DNA from: an uncultured Candidatus Saccharibacteria bacterium
GTDB taxonomy: Bacteria > Patescibacteriota > Saccharimonadia > Saccharimonadales > UBA4665
Direction of reading: 5' to 3'
Assembly (NCBI GenBank): GCA_937892705.1
Contig: CALBGR010000014.1
Span: 29,158-93,157, forward strand
DNA: 64,000 nt
Shown here: one piece after another, positions 35,739 through 44,974 of the stretch
How positions within the stretch are numbered: the stretch's first letter is position 1
How the letters are laid out: each line of letters starts with the position of its first letter
The notes under the pieces: model-generated
Databases searched by the model: none
Seen by the model: only the letters and a program-made list of their open reading frames with translations
What the model was told of the DNA's origin: nothing
Made by a program: the position numbers and the translations under genes

Positions 35739-36532
35739 TGCTTAAGACAATTTTTGGCAAAACACTGTACGAAAGACGGCTATCAACCATTATCTGGACC
35801 TTGGCATTTTTTGCTTGTGTGCTTCTGATTGTCGTACTATTCCCAACATTCAAAGACTCATTCGGCCAAGCGCTCAATGACGTGCCTGAATCACTAAAAG
35901 GACTACTGGGCAACGCGAGCGACTATCAAACAATTAACGGCTATGTTGATATTCAGGTTATCGGTCAAATGATATTTCTCACCCTTATTCTCGGTATTAT
36001 CCTCGGCACGAGCTTTCTTGCCGGAGAAGAAAATTCGCGCACACTTCATACACTACTGGTGCAGCCGATCAGCCGCACACGCATATATATTGAGAAATAC
36101 TTAGCTATGATGGTTATAACATTCGTTGCGATCATAGGCGGTATCTTCGGCGGTATTATTGCAGGCGCAATCCCAATCGGAGAATTACATAACACATCTG
36201 TATGGCGAATGCTGCAAGCTGCCGGTATGACTTGGCTTTTAACACTCGCCTTTGCAACACTTGCGTACACAATTGGCGCCATAACGGGCAAACGAGGCAT
36301 TGCTGGTATCGTAGCAGGTTTTTATGCGTTCGCAACGTATATGATCACCACACTCGCCTCAAGTGCGACAGTGCTTGAAAAACTGGACTATATATCACCG
36401 TTTCATTACTTCAATCAGCCGAGCGTGATAAAAACCGGTCTTGATAGCGGCAATATTACAGTGCTCACTGCCGCAACGCTGCTTCTATTTCTAATCGGCC
36501 TCTGGATATTTCGAAAACGCAATATTTATTGA
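35735..36532 (+). CDS. ABC-2 type transporter permease
   Basis: Membrane half of the exporter: six predicted spans in 265 aa, the first near residues 20-40 (IIWTLAFFACVLLIVVLF), then FLTLILGIILGTSFLAGEEN with the following SRTLHTLLVQPISRTRIYIE, the typical cytoplasmic coupling helix of this family. Starts in the ATGA overlap with the ATPase gene. The substrate is not known. Confidence 0.88.
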   Translation: MMLKTIFGKTLYERRLSTIIWTLAFFACVLLIVVLFPTFKDSFGQALNDVPESLKGLLGNASDYQTINGYVDIQVIGQMIFLTLILGIILGTSFLAGEENSRTLHTLLVQPISRTRIYIEKYLAMMVITFVAIIGGIFGGIIAGAIPIGELHNTSVWRMLQAAGMTWLLTLAFATLAYTIGAITGKRGIAGIVAGFYAFATYMITTLASSATVLEKLDYISPFHYFNQPSVIKTGLDSGNITVLTAATLLLFLIGLWIFRKRNIY

Positions 36533-36540
36533 TCTTTTCA

Positions 36541-37488
36541 CTAAATGTAGCGTTTATGCTGGGCATATAAAAATGCCGCTATACCAACCAGTATTGGAAT
36601 CCAGTACGAAATCAATCGATAAGCAAACGCAATCGCGAGCGACACGCTTGGATTATACCCAAACGCAATCAATGTAGCTGTTAAACCAGCTTCGGCACCA
36701 ATCACGCCGCCCGGCGTAGGAGACGCCGTAGCCGCCGCCACACCGCCAGCCAATACTACCAACGCAACAAAGAGTGAAATCTGAACATCAAACGCAAGTG
36801 CAACCGTCATCACCGCACATGCATGGAGCAAAGTATTGAACATCGAACATAGCAGTGCCCCGCCAACAGCCGTCTTGCGCTTACGATAAGCATGAAACGC
36901 TTTTGACGCACTCTTAACGAAGCGAAGCACCTTGCCACGTTGACCTGAAATATTTTTGGCCACAATCGCCACACCGACTAATACCGTTCCTACCGCAGCT
37001 GCTACACCGGCAAAAATATACACATTCTTCGGCAACACTTCTGTAATTAGCACACCTGAAAGCGTCGCCGCTAATAGCAATAGCAGTCCATGCCCCACAC
37101 CGCCAAGAAAATTGTTAACCGCAACCACCGTAGAGGCCTGTGCAAGCGAATGTTTATGGCGATATAAAAAATCAACCAACAAGCTCATACCGCCCACGCC
37201 AGCAGGTAGCAAACGATTTACAAACATGCCACAATACTGAACTAATACAATCCGCCCAAATTGCAACCGTCGAAACGCCAAACACTTATATGTTCCAGCC
37301 GCAGCAACACATGAAAGCATAATTATCACAAACGCGACAGCAAGCAAGTGTATATTCGCTGTCGAGAAATACTGAAAACTATCACGAAATCCATCAATCT
37401 TCGGCACAAACACATACACAGCCAGCACGAGAATAAGCAATACTACGATGTGCCGCCAACTCAGCTGAAATGTTTTATTTGTTTTCAT
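36541..37488 (-). CDS. Flippase-like membrane protein (LPG synthase TM region / UPF0104)
   Basis: Eight or so spans over 315 aa and the pattern of the lysylphosphatidylglycerol synthase transmembrane domain: FGRIVLVQYCGMFVNRLLPA, GGMSLLVDFLYRHKHSL, ATASPTPGGVIGAEAGLTA and YRLISYWIPILVGIAAF. The aminoacyl transferase domain is absent, so a lipid-flipping or lipid-transfer role is more likely. I chose the ATG at 37488 (MKTNKTFQ) over an upstream TTG. It converges with the ABC permease gene. Confidence 0.83.
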   Translation of the reverse strand: MKTNKTFQLSWRHIVVLLILVLAVYVFVPKIDGFRDSFQYFSTANIHLLAVAFVIIMLSCVAAAGTYKCLAFRRLQFGRIVLVQYCGMFVNRLLPAGVGGMSLLVDFLYRHKHSLAQASTVVAVNNFLGGVGHGLLLLLAATLSGVLITEVLPKNVYIFAGVAAAVGTVLVGVAIVAKNISGQRGKVLRFVKSASKAFHAYRKRKTAVGGALLCSMFNTLLHACAVMTVALAFDVQISLFVALVVLAGGVAAATASPTPGGVIGAEAGLTATLIAFGYNPSVSLAIAFAYRLISYWIPILVGIAAFLYAQHKRYI

Positions 37489-37542
37489 AATTAAGCTTAA
37501 GCACAATATACACTATCTAATCCTTGAACGTAAGGGCATATA

Positions 37543-37571
37543 TTGTTATTTTCTTTGTTTTATGCTATAAT
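37543..37571 (+). promoter_or_regulatory. Promoter of the DUF2061 gene
   Basis: TTGTTA (37543-37548), 17 bases, TATAAT (37566-37571). It belongs to the TTTTATGnTATAATA family seen at 26501 and 61497. A leader of about 100 bases follows, containing TGGAG/CTCCA and CCTGG/CCAGG pairings. Confidence 0.65.
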
Positions 37572-37677
37572 ATAAATATAGGGTCTTATACGTTTACCCT
37601 AGTCCTTTGACAAGCAGACAGACACCTGGAGACTTGAGCCTCCATGCCAACCACTACCCAGGACAGAGTGATATAGC

Positions 37678-37961
37678 ATGTATCAACACGCCCAACTTCT
37701 CAGTCGTATCTCACAAACAGTGCTGAATGTTATCAAATCTATTCCACTTTTGTGGATCAAGACAGTCACCTACTGCATCATGCATTTTCGGTGGCTATTA
37801 TGGTAGCTTTCGCTCTGACACGTGATATCAGAGCTGCTCTGGCTATTGGCGTAGTTGAACCATTGGTTCAAACGTTTTTCTTTAATCGCCATGAGTGGGT
37901 CTGGAGAAAAATCGAGGCGAAGCGCCAAGAGTCTCGAGCGCGGCAAAAGACGGCCGCCTGA
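37678..37961 (+). pseudogene. DUF2061 membrane protein gene with a one-base frameshift
   Basis: Frame one from the ATG at 37678 reads ...LLWIKTVTYCIMHFRWLLW and stops at 37806. The frame reading from 37752 gives HHAFSVAIMVAFALTRDIRA, ALAIGVVEPLVQTFFFNRHE and WVWRKIEAKRQ. Joined near 37790 they match the small DUF2061 family (K-x-TYR-like start, hydrophobic span, GxxEP, HExxW). One base is missing around the run CATTTTCGG, so either the gene is broken or the base was lost in sequencing. No ribosome binding site precedes the ATG. Function of the family is unknown. Confidence 0.6.
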
Positions 37962-37969
37962 AGACGTGA

Positions 37970-38041
37970 GTAAATATGGCAAGCATTCGCCACCGGCTCA
38001 CGCCGCTATCCTTTGGTGTTGTCTGCTTGTCATATTTACTT
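37970..38041. repeat. Long inverted repeat before the cyo operon
   Basis: AGTAAATATGGCAAGCA (37970-37986) pairs with TGCTTGTCATATTTACT (38025-38041): 17 pairs, one a G-U in RNA. The 38-base interior contains a further CCACC/GGTGT pairing. It lies 9 bases after the DUF2061 stop and just before the terminator at 38054. Confidence 0.7.
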
Positions 38042-38053
38042 AGAGTACTTTTG

Positions 38054-38075
38054 GCTGCTGGTAGGCAGCTTTTTT
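38054..38075 (+). terminator. Rho-independent terminator before cyoA
   Basis: GCTGC (38054-38058) pairs with GCAGC (38065-38069), followed by six T and more T-rich sequence. It separates the DUF2061 unit from the cyo operon. Confidence 0.75.
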
Positions 38076-38102
38076 ATTTTTGTGCTATAGTAAACATAAG
38101 CA

Positions 38103-39071
38103 ATGAAAAAGATAAATATATTCTTTGGGGGTGTTGTAGCTGTAATTCTTACAGCTATGGTTGCCTGGTTTTTTGCACACCGTAATTCGTTTGCCGTACT
38201 AAATCCTGAGGGCAACATAGGTGTTCAGCAACGAGACCTCTTTTTCTTTGCCTGCTTGCTCAGTCTTGTAGTGCTTGTCCCGGTATATACTTTGCTGTTT
38301 TTCACCGCATGGCGTTATCGTGCGTCCAATAAAAAAGCCACCTACAAACCAAAGTGGACACACAGCCGTTTACTTGAAACAGTATGGTGGGGAATACCGG
38401 GTATACTGATTGTTATTTTGGCAATTATTACATTTAAGACTTCACACGATCTCGATCCATATAAGCCGCTGAGCTCAAATAAGAAACCGATAACTATACA
38501 AGCAATAGCCCTCGAGTGGAAGTGGCTGTTTATTTATGAAGACTACAATATTGCCACTGTCAATTACCTGGAAATACCTGAAAAAACACCTATAAATTTC
38601 AAGATTACTGCTGATGCGCCAATGAATTCCTTCTGGATACCAAAGCTTGGTGGGCAAGTATACGCCATGAAAGGCATGGAGACTAAACTACACCTTATTG
38701 CTGACAAAACTGGAACCTACACCGGCAATTCAGCTAATCTCAGCGGAGAGGGTTTTGCAGGCATGAAATTCCGCGTGCGATCAAGTACTGAAAAACAATT
38801 CCATGACTGGGTAGCTCGAGCACAGAAAACCTCAAATACACTTACATATGATACGTATGATGAGCTCGCCAAACCAAGCACCAATCACAAAGAAACGATC
38901 TATGCAACGGTAGATTCAAAGCTATACAGCACCATTCTGCACAAGTACATGCCTCATAGTTCTGGACAAAAAACCGAGAAGTCAAAGAAATATCACTCAG
39001 ACAATCACACAAAGACAGATCACAGTCATACTGAAGCGCAACATAATACACACGAGGGGATGCATCACTAA
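38103..39071 (+). CDS. cyoA: Cytochrome bo3 ubiquinol oxidase subunit II
   Basis: Part of the quinol oxidase. Two N-terminal spans ([19 protein letters not shown] and the one around [20 protein letters not shown]), then a periplasmic-side cupredoxin domain with [20 protein letters not shown] and [16 protein letters not shown]. The CuA Cys ligands are absent, as expected for a quinol rather than cytochrome c oxidase. The C-terminus is a His-rich tail (about 30 residues with many His). TATAGT lies 11 bases before the ATG without a ribosome binding site. Overlaps cyoB by one base. Confidence 0.93.
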   Translation: MKKINIFFGGVVAVILTAMVAWFFAHRNSFAVLNPEGNIGVQQRDLFFFACLLSLVVLVPVYTLLFFTAWRYRASNKKATYKPKWTHSRLLETVWWGIPGILIVILAIITFKTSHDLDPYKPLSSNKKPITIQAIALEWKWLFIYEDYNIATVNYLEIPEKTPINFKITADAPMNSFWIPKLGGQVYAMKGMETKLHLIADKTGTYTGNSANLSGEGFAGMKFRVRSSTEKQFHDWVARAQKTSNTLTYDTYDELAKPSTNHKETIYATVDSKLYSTILHKYMPHSSGQKTEKSKKYHSDNHTKTDHSHTEAQHNTHEGMHH

Positions 39072-41035
39072 TGCTTGGAAGACTCACGCTTGACGCACTG
39101 CCACACGACCCAATTGTATTGGGTGGAGTAATCTCAATGCTTGGCGGTGGATTAGCCGCAGTCATTGGACTGACATACTTCAAAAAGTGGAAGTGGCTTT
39201 GGAAAGAGTGGCTGACCTCGCTTGATCCAAAGAAAATCGGCGTGATGTATCTGGTCGTTGCCATACTGATGCTCATCCGCGGCGGTGTCGACGCGCTGAT
39301 GATGCGCACACAGCAGGCAACAAGCGTCGATGGTTCGCAAGGGTTCTTAAGTGCTGACCATTTCCAACAGGTCTTCTCGGCCCATGGCACCATGATGATC
39401 TTCTTTGTAGCGATGGGCTTGATATTTGCGGTCATGAATTTACTCATACCGCTAATGATCGGTGCACGTGATGTGGCATTTCCGTTCCTAAATTCCGTGA
39501 GCTTTTGGCTATTTGTCTCCGGCATGATGCTCATGAACATATCACTTATGATCGGCGAGTTTTCTGCTGCTGGCTGGCTAGCGTATCCGCCGCTTTCTGG
39601 ACTCGAATATAGTCCAGGTGTAGGAGTAGATTACTGGATTTGGGCACTACAACTTTCTGGTATTGGCAGCTTGCTTTCAGGCGTAAACTTCTTTGTCACC
39701 ATTCTAAAAATGCGCGCACCTGGCATGACACTCATGAAAATGCCGATATTTGTATGGAGCTGTCTTGGTAGTCTTATCCTTATCATGTTTGCATTCCCAA
39801 TCCTTACTGCCACCCTTGGCATGCTGTCGCTTGACCGCCTTATTGGAACACACTTCTTCACCTCGGACTTAGGCGGCAATCCAATGATGTACGTCAACCT
39901 CATCTGGGCTTGGGGTCATCCTGAAGTCTACATCCTCATTTTGCCCGTTTTTGGTATTTTCTCTGAAGTCGTTGCAACATTTTCAAGAAAACAGCTATTT
40001 GGTTACACCTCTATGGTGTGGGCAATTGGCGCCATCACGCTGCTTTCATTCACCGTGTGGCTGCACCATTTCTTCACAATGGGCGGTGGAGCCAACGTCA
40101 ATGCCTTTTTCGGTATCATGACCATGATTATTTCGGTACCAACCGGCGTTAAGGTCTTTAACTGGCTGTTTACGATGTATCGCGGCAAAGTACGTTTTGC
40201 AACGCCAATGCTATGGTTTATGGGCTTTATTGCCACATTCGTAATTGGCGGTGTCACCGGAGTGCTTATGTCCGTTCCCGCTATAGATTTCCAGGTGCAC
40301 AACAGTCTATTCTTGGTGGCACACTTCCATAACATGATTATTGGCGGTGTAGTATTTGGTATATTTGCCGGCATTACATACTGGTGGCCGAAATTCACGG
40401 GCTTCAAGCTCAACGAAAAACTCGGTGCAAGCGCATTCTGGTGTTGGCTAATCGGTTTTATTTTGGCGTTCTTGCCGCTCTATGCACTTGGCCTCATGGG
40501 CGCAACTAGACGACTCAATCATTATGATTCAACAACTGGCTGGCAACCGCTCTTTATCGTTGCTGCAATTGGTGTACTGTTTATCGCGTTTGGTCTCATG
40601 TTGCAAGTTATCCAGGTAGCATACAGTATATGGAAGCGCAAAGAATATGCGGTAGACAGCAACGATCCGTGGAGTAGTGGACGCACATTAGAATGGGCCA
40701 CCACCTCACCGCCACAGGAATATAATTTTGCAAGCACTCCACAAATTACTACCCGTGATGCTTTTTGGGAAATGAAAGAGACTGGTAAATCAGTATTCGG
40801 CAAAGCGGAAGATATTTACATTCCAAAAAATTCAGCAACTGGTGTACTGATTGGTATCACAGCTATCGGGCTTGGCTTTGGTATTGTTTGGCATATTTGG
40901 TGGTTGGTCATCGTCACCGGTATCACTATTTTGGCACTGCTCATCCAGCGGTTGAGTACTGACGATACCGAACGATTGCTACCAGCCAAAGAAGTTGCTG
41001 CTATTGAGAAAGCCCACGGAGGTATCACAGCATGA
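39071..41035 (+). CDS. cyoB: Cytochrome bo3 ubiquinol oxidase subunit I
   Basis: Catalytic heme-copper subunit that reduces oxygen to water and pumps protons. The 654-aa protein keeps the key residues: heme His in [11 protein letters not shown]-channel Asp in [16 protein letters not shown] near 281-287 (CuB His crosslinked to Tyr, pumping Glu), the His pair in WLHHFFTMG near 331, and VAHFHNM near 418 (heme ligands). This is an A-type oxidase close in layout to E. coli CyoB. TAATG coupling to cyoA, ATGA to cyoC. Confidence 0.97.
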   Translation: MLGRLTLDALPHDPIVLGGVISMLGGGLAAVIGLTYFKKWKWLWKEWLTSLDPKKIGVMYLVVAILMLIRGGVDALMMRTQQATSVDGSQGFLSADHFQQVFSAHGTMMIFFVAMGLIFAVMNLLIPLMIGARDVAFPFLNSVSFWLFVSGMMLMNISLMIGEFSAAGWLAYPPLSGLEYSPGVGVDYWIWALQLSGIGSLLSGVNFFVTILKMRAPGMTLMKMPIFVWSCLGSLILIMFAFPILTATLGMLSLDRLIGTHFFTSDLGGNPMMYVNLIWAWGHPEVYILILPVFGIFSEVVATFSRKQLFGYTSMVWAIGAITLLSFTVWLHHFFTMGGGANVNAFFGIMTMIISVPTGVKVFNWLFTMYRGKVRFATPMLWFMGFIATFVIGGVTGVLMSVPAIDFQVHNSLFLVAHFHNMIIGGVVFGIFAGITYWWPKFTGFKLNEKLGASAFWCWLIGFILAFLPLYALGLMGATRRLNHYDSTTGWQPLFIVAAIGVLFIAFGLMLQVIQVAYSIWKRKEYAVDSNDPWSSGRTLEWATTSPPQEYNFASTPQITTRDAFWEMKETGKSVFGKAEDIYIPKNSATGVLIGITAIGLGFGIVWHIWWLVIVTGITILALLIQRLSTDDTERLLPAKEVAAIEKAHGGITA

Positions 41036-41607
41036 GTCAACACGCTTTAGTAGTAAAAGACAAGACACTGAGCGGTTTTTGGGCATATCTGATGACCGAC
41101 CTTGTGTTGTTTGCAACACTGTTTGCAACCTACGGCGTACTGCGCAACAACATCGCAAACGGCCCATCCGGTAAAGATATTTTTGACATGCCGTTTGTAC
41201 TCGTGGAAACAATGCTGCTACTTACTTCTAGCTTTACTGCCGGACTTGCCATGATTGCCCTGCATAGAAGGCAGGCAAAAACTATGGTTATGCTACTGCT
41301 TGCCACCTTTGCACTGGGAGCAGGGTTCCTTGGTATGGAACTATATGAGTTTAATCACCTTGTCCACGAAGGTCACAGCTGGCGCGAAAGTGCATTTTTA
41401 TCTGCATTCTTCACCCTTGTTGGCACGCATGGACTGCATATCTTAGTCGGATTAGTATGGCTGAGCGTGTTATTTGGGCAGCTAATCAAAAAGGGCATCA
41501 CCGAACATACCGAACGACGGTTGCTACTATTTAGCATGTTCTGGCATTTCTTAGATATCGTATGGATCTTTATCTTCACATTCGTATATCTTGTGGGAGT
41601 AATGTAA
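41032..41607 (+). CDS. cyoC: Cytochrome bo3 ubiquinol oxidase subunit III
   Basis: Five spans in 191 aa: [20 protein letters not shown] at the start, then [33 protein letters not shown] with the conserved HGLH, and a final span [20 protein letters not shown], all typical of subunit III. It stabilises the oxidase. Overlaps cyoB by 4 bases and leads into cyoD after one base. Confidence 0.95.
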   Translation: MSQHALVVKDKTLSGFWAYLMTDLVLFATLFATYGVLRNNIANGPSGKDIFDMPFVLVETMLLLTSSFTAGLAMIALHRRQAKTMVMLLLATFALGAGFLGMELYEFNHLVHEGHSWRESAFLSAFFTLVGTHGLHILVGLVWLSVLFGQLIKKGITEHTERRLLLFSMFWHFLDIVWIFIFTFVYLVGVM

Positions 41608-41608
41608 T

Positions 41609-41986
41609 ATGGCTAAAACACAGATACATACACCAATGACACACACCGGCAGCATAACATCCTACATAATTGGCTTTGTTTTATCAGTTGCACTGACACT
41701 TGGAGCCTATTATTTGGTTGTCAATCATGTTCTTGACGGAACAAAGCTGCTTGCTACAATTGTAGGCTTGGCAATCGCACAGCTTATTGTGCAGCTTATA
41801 TTTTTCCTACATATGAACAAAGAGGCAAAACCCAGATGGAACCTTATGGTATTCTCATTCATGGTGCTAGTGGTGTTTATTGTCGTAATTGGATCAATAT
41901 GGGTTATGTATAATCTGGATTACAATATGATGCCCAAAGAAGAACTGGAGCAGCATATGATTCACGAAAGCGAGAAAGGTTTCTAA
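41609..41986 (+). CDS. cyoD: Cytochrome bo3 ubiquinol oxidase subunit IV
   Basis: Small three-span subunit: SYIIGFVLSVALTLGAYYLV, IVGLAIAQLIVQLIFFLHMN (the conserved FFLHM motif), and WNLMVFSFMVLVVFIVVIGS. Its 125 aa match the family length. Assembly role. It is directly followed by cyoE with no gap. Confidence 0.93.
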   Translation: MAKTQIHTPMTHTGSITSYIIGFVLSVALTLGAYYLVVNHVLDGTKLLATIVGLAIAQLIVQLIFFLHMNKEAKPRWNLMVFSFMVLVVFIVVIGSIWVMYNLDYNMMPKEELEQHMIHESEKGF

Positions 41987-42847
41987 ATGGACATCTTGAA
42001 GCAGTACTACTATCTGGTAAAACCAGGTATTGTCCGCAGCAATGTCATGACAGCAATTGCTGGATTCTTATTTGCTGCAAAAGGAACAATCGACTGGTGG
42101 CTGCTACTCGCACTCGTTATCGGTAATACGTTCGTCATTGCCGCAGGTTGCGTCTTTAATAACTATATTGACCGCGACATTGATGCTAAAATGGCGCGCA
42201 CCCAAAAACGCGCCCTCGTTACCGGTAAAATATCTACCACTCAAGCACTGCTATACGGAACTATTCTTGGCGCCGTCGGTTTTACAGTACTTGCGCTATA
42301 CACCAACTGGATTACAGTAGCAGTAGGTATTGTGGCGATTGTTGACTATGTCATCTTGTATGGCTGGGCCAAGCGAAATACCGTACACAGTACGCTTATT
42401 GGCGGTATATCAGGCGCCACCTCGATTGTTGCCGGATACACCGCTGTAACTGGCCGAATAGACACAGCTGCTATACTACTTTTCCTCGTAATGACATTTT
42501 GGCAAGTGCCGCATTTTTATGCCATTGGTTTATTCCGGTACAAAGATTACAAAAAAGCAAAACTACCGGTATATCCAGTCATTAAGGGTATAAAGCGAAC
42601 CATAGTACAATCACAGTGGTATATCGTAGGGTTTATTGCAGCAGTTACACTGCTGTTCGTATTTAAATACACAGGCTGGACATACTTTATTGTCATGGGA
42701 GCAATCAGTCTATGGTGGCTGCACGCCGCTACTAATGATAACGCCGTAAAGGATGAGCAAAAATGGGCAAGAAGTGTCTTTAGTAAATCATTAGTAGTGT
42801 TAGTTGTTTTTTCAATTATGCTTGCAATAAATAAATGGGTACCATAA
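41987..42847 (+). CDS. cyoE: Protoheme IX farnesyltransferase (heme O synthase)
   Basis: Makes heme O for the oxidase from heme B and farnesyl diphosphate. The UbiA-type motif NNYIDRDIDAKMARTQKRAL (about residues 57-76) carries the Asp residues that bind magnesium-diphosphate. A second motif DYVILYGWAKRNTVHSTLIG and YKDYKKAKLPVYPVIKG follow. Eight or so spans in 286 aa. No heme or isoprenoid biosynthesis genes are in this window, so substrates come from elsewhere. Confidence 0.96.
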   Translation: MDILKQYYYLVKPGIVRSNVMTAIAGFLFAAKGTIDWWLLLALVIGNTFVIAAGCVFNNYIDRDIDAKMARTQKRALVTGKISTTQALLYGTILGAVGFTVLALYTNWITVAVGIVAIVDYVILYGWAKRNTVHSTLIGGISGATSIVAGYTAVTGRIDTAAILLFLVMTFWQVPHFYAIGLFRYKDYKKAKLPVYPVIKGIKRTIVQSQWYIVGFIAAVTLLFVFKYTGWTYFIVMGAISLWWLHAATNDNAVKDEQKWARSVFSKSLVVLVVFSIMLAINKWVP

Positions 42848-42860
42848 AAAGGAGGGATAT

Positions 42861-43109
42861 ATGTTACTTATACACATCACTATTGCACTTATCAGCATTG
42901 TATGCACTACGCTGACGTATGTTGCGCCATCAAAAACGAAGCTACGCATTTCATATAGTCTCGTAGCACTTACTTTGGGCACTGGTACATGGCTCGTCAT
43001 TAGCACAGGCAGTCCGCTACTGCATTCGTGCATAACAGGTCTTTTGTATTTGTCTATCGTATCAGCAGGTATTATTGCTGCTCAGCACAAGCTGAAAGAG
43101 AGTAGATAA
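42861..43109 (+). CDS. Small membrane protein at the end of the cyo operon
   Basis: 82 aa with three hydrophobic segments (LLIHITIALISIVCTTLTYV, a middle one around SLVALTLGTGTWLVIST, and ITGLLYLSIVSAGIIAAQH). A strong AAAAGGAGGG lies 9 bases before the ATG, and only 13 bases separate it from cyoE, so it is probably translated with the oxidase. It resembles no subunit I know; an assembly or stability factor is possible. Confidence 0.65.
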   Translation: MLLIHITIALISIVCTTLTYVAPSKTKLRISYSLVALTLGTGTWLVISTGSPLLHSCITGLLYLSIVSAGIIAAQHKLKESR

Positions 43110-43143
43110 ATCTCGCTTTCGTCCTTTCAGGACTCATTAATAT

Positions 43144-43169
43144 ATGCACCCTCATAGAGCAGGGTGCAT
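43144..43169. terminator. Hairpin between cyo operon and the convergent dehydrogenase
   Basis: ATGCACCCT (43144-43152) pairs with AGGGTGCAT (43161-43169) over an 8-base loop. No long T run follows, but A/T-rich sequence lies on both sides. A second small stem GTCCT/AGGAC (43121-43125 with 43129-43133) precedes it. Confidence 0.6.
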
Positions 43170-43215
43170 TACTATATTATTCCATTATAACATAAATATT
43201 ATAATAAGTCAATAT

Positions 43216-44895
43216 CTAGAAATGGTCGCGGATATGTTTGAAGGAGTAATCCCAATCAGCATTGGCTTTTTTATGGGGATTAAAGATATATTGCGGATCA
43301 AAAATATCTTTTACTTCACGGAACAATTTCACCATTTCTTTACCAAACTGCTGCTCCAGCCATGGGCCACGCACCAAACCATCATTATGCTCACCAGACA
43401 GTGAACCACCATACTTCAACACCAGATTGTTTACCTCCTTCATAGCCGGCAAGATTTTCTTACGCTCTTTTGGATCTTCAAGTTTCATCAGCGGGATAAT
43501 ATGAAAATTACCATCACCCATATGGCCAGCAATAGTTGCAAATAATTTATATTTTTTGATAATACGCCGCAACCTCGGCAAAAACTCTGGCAAATACTCA
43601 GGATTCACTACAAAATCATCTATAAACGGCGCGGTATGCTTATCCCTCACCTTGCTGCGCAGTAGCTGAAAACTCTGCCGGCGCATAATCCAGAATTTCT
43701 CGCTTTTAATTTCATTGTCGTTTTCTTCAATACCATTGATTTCAAACTGCGCTCGCTTGGCGCCAAGCTCGTTATGCAGCGCCTTAATCTTGGCTCGCAC
43801 TTCATCAGTCGTTTTACCAGTAAATTCCACCATTAAGATAAGCTTTGGTATGCCGCGAAGCAATTGGAAACCATCTGGAATCAGATTAATCAGCAACCGA
43901 ATAAACGCCTTAGTACCAAGCATCCGATGAAATGACGGCAAAAAGCGAATTGCCAGCCACAGCGTAGCATCATCAAATGACTCAAAAGTAGCCGGCTTGT
44001 GCTTGAGCACGACATTAATAACTTCACCAAGCTTGTTAATATCTTTCATGAAAAGCACGAGCAAGCCAGAATGGGGTTGTTTTGGCACTAAGCGAAATGT
44101 TACTTCAGTCATAAGACCAAGAGTACCTTCAGAACCCACAAACAATCGCGTTAGGTCAAATATGCCAGTTTCTCGGTCCCAAACATCCCACAGCGCATAC
44201 CCCATGGAATTTTTGCTCACCTTTGGCTTAGCAGCTTTGATAGTATCATAGTGTTTCTCGCATAAATTAAATACCTTTTTATACACCTGGCCCTCAAAGT
44301 CTTTTTGAGCCATTTTTTTAGTAAGCTCTCGCTTATTCAGTGGCTTGACGGTTCGTTCAATACCATCTACAAAAACTACCTTCAACTCCTCTACAAAATC
44401 CGCGGTTTTGCCATACTCGAGCGACTTTTCGCCACCTGAATCGTTATTTACCATACCGCCTAGTGCTGCTAAATCACGACTTGCAGGGTAGGTAGGCATC
44501 AGTGCGTTATATTTGAGTGTTTTTTTCTCAAAATCTCTGTAAAATACCCCCGGTTCTGCAACAGCTTTGCTTTTTGAAACGCTACGAATTTTATTAATGT
44601 ATCGAGTGAAATCAACAATGACCGAATCATTGATTGCGCCGCCAGCCATATCAGTACCAGCCGAACGTCCGGTAAGCGACAAATTAGGAATATGTTTTTT
44701 CTCTTGGCTTGCAACCTTTACTAAGATCGATACATCTTCTGCATCTTTCGGAAAAACAACGAGCTCAGGTACTATTTCAAACAAGCTCGCATCGTGACTA
44801 TAAAAATCTTTTGCTGAAGCACTGTCGTCAAGGTCACCCTTAAAGCCAGCGTCCCGCAATTTTTGTTTAAATGCATCCATATTTGTATCCAGCAT
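43216..44895 (-). CDS. FAD-linked D-lactate dehydrogenase / glycolate oxidase-type protein
   Basis: An FAD-binding domain of the vanillyl-alcohol oxidase type spans about 40-230: ELVVFPKDAEDVSILVKVAS, LSLTGRSAGTDMAGGAIND, PASRDLAALGGMVNNDSGGE and LFVGSEGTLGLMTEVTFRLV. The C-terminal domain has IAGHMGDGNFHIIPLM and SGEHNDGLVRGPWL, the substrate His motifs. No iron-sulfur domain is attached. Such enzymes pass electrons from a 2-hydroxy acid to quinone or to a carrier. I chose the ATG at 44895; another lies at 44880. Divergent from the NADH dehydrogenase, so both may feed the cyo oxidase. Confidence 0.8.
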   Translation of the reverse strand: MLDTNMDAFKQKLRDAGFKGDLDDSASAKDFYSHDASLFEIVPELVVFPKDAEDVSILVKVASQEKKHIPNLSLTGRSAGTDMAGGAINDSVIVDFTRYINKIRSVSKSKAVAEPGVFYRDFEKKTLKYNALMPTYPASRDLAALGGMVNNDSGGEKSLEYGKTADFVEELKVVFVDGIERTVKPLNKRELTKKMAQKDFEGQVYKKVFNLCEKHYDTIKAAKPKVSKNSMGYALWDVWDRETGIFDLTRLFVGSEGTLGLMTEVTFRLVPKQPHSGLLVLFMKDINKLGEVINVVLKHKPATFESFDDATLWLAIRFLPSFHRMLGTKAFIRLLINLIPDGFQLLRGIPKLILMVEFTGKTTDEVRAKIKALHNELGAKRAQFEINGIEENDNEIKSEKFWIMRRQSFQLLRSKVRDKHTAPFIDDFVVNPEYLPEFLPRLRRIIKKYKLFATIAGHMGDGNFHIIPLMKLEDPKERKKILPAMKEVNNLVLKYGGSLSGEHNDGLVRGPWLEQQFGKEMVKLFREVKDIFDPQYIFNPHKKANADWDYSFKHIRDHF

Positions 44896-44974
44896 AACCG
44901 TTATAGATAACTTTTGCAACAAGGTTATGGTTAATGGTACAATCATGCACATAAACAAGGGTATATATGCTCAC

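Noticed and set aside
38842..39540. Minus-strand frame of 232 codons across cyoA and cyoB
   Set aside because: It is a shadow of two well-supported oxidase genes and shows no coherent domain.
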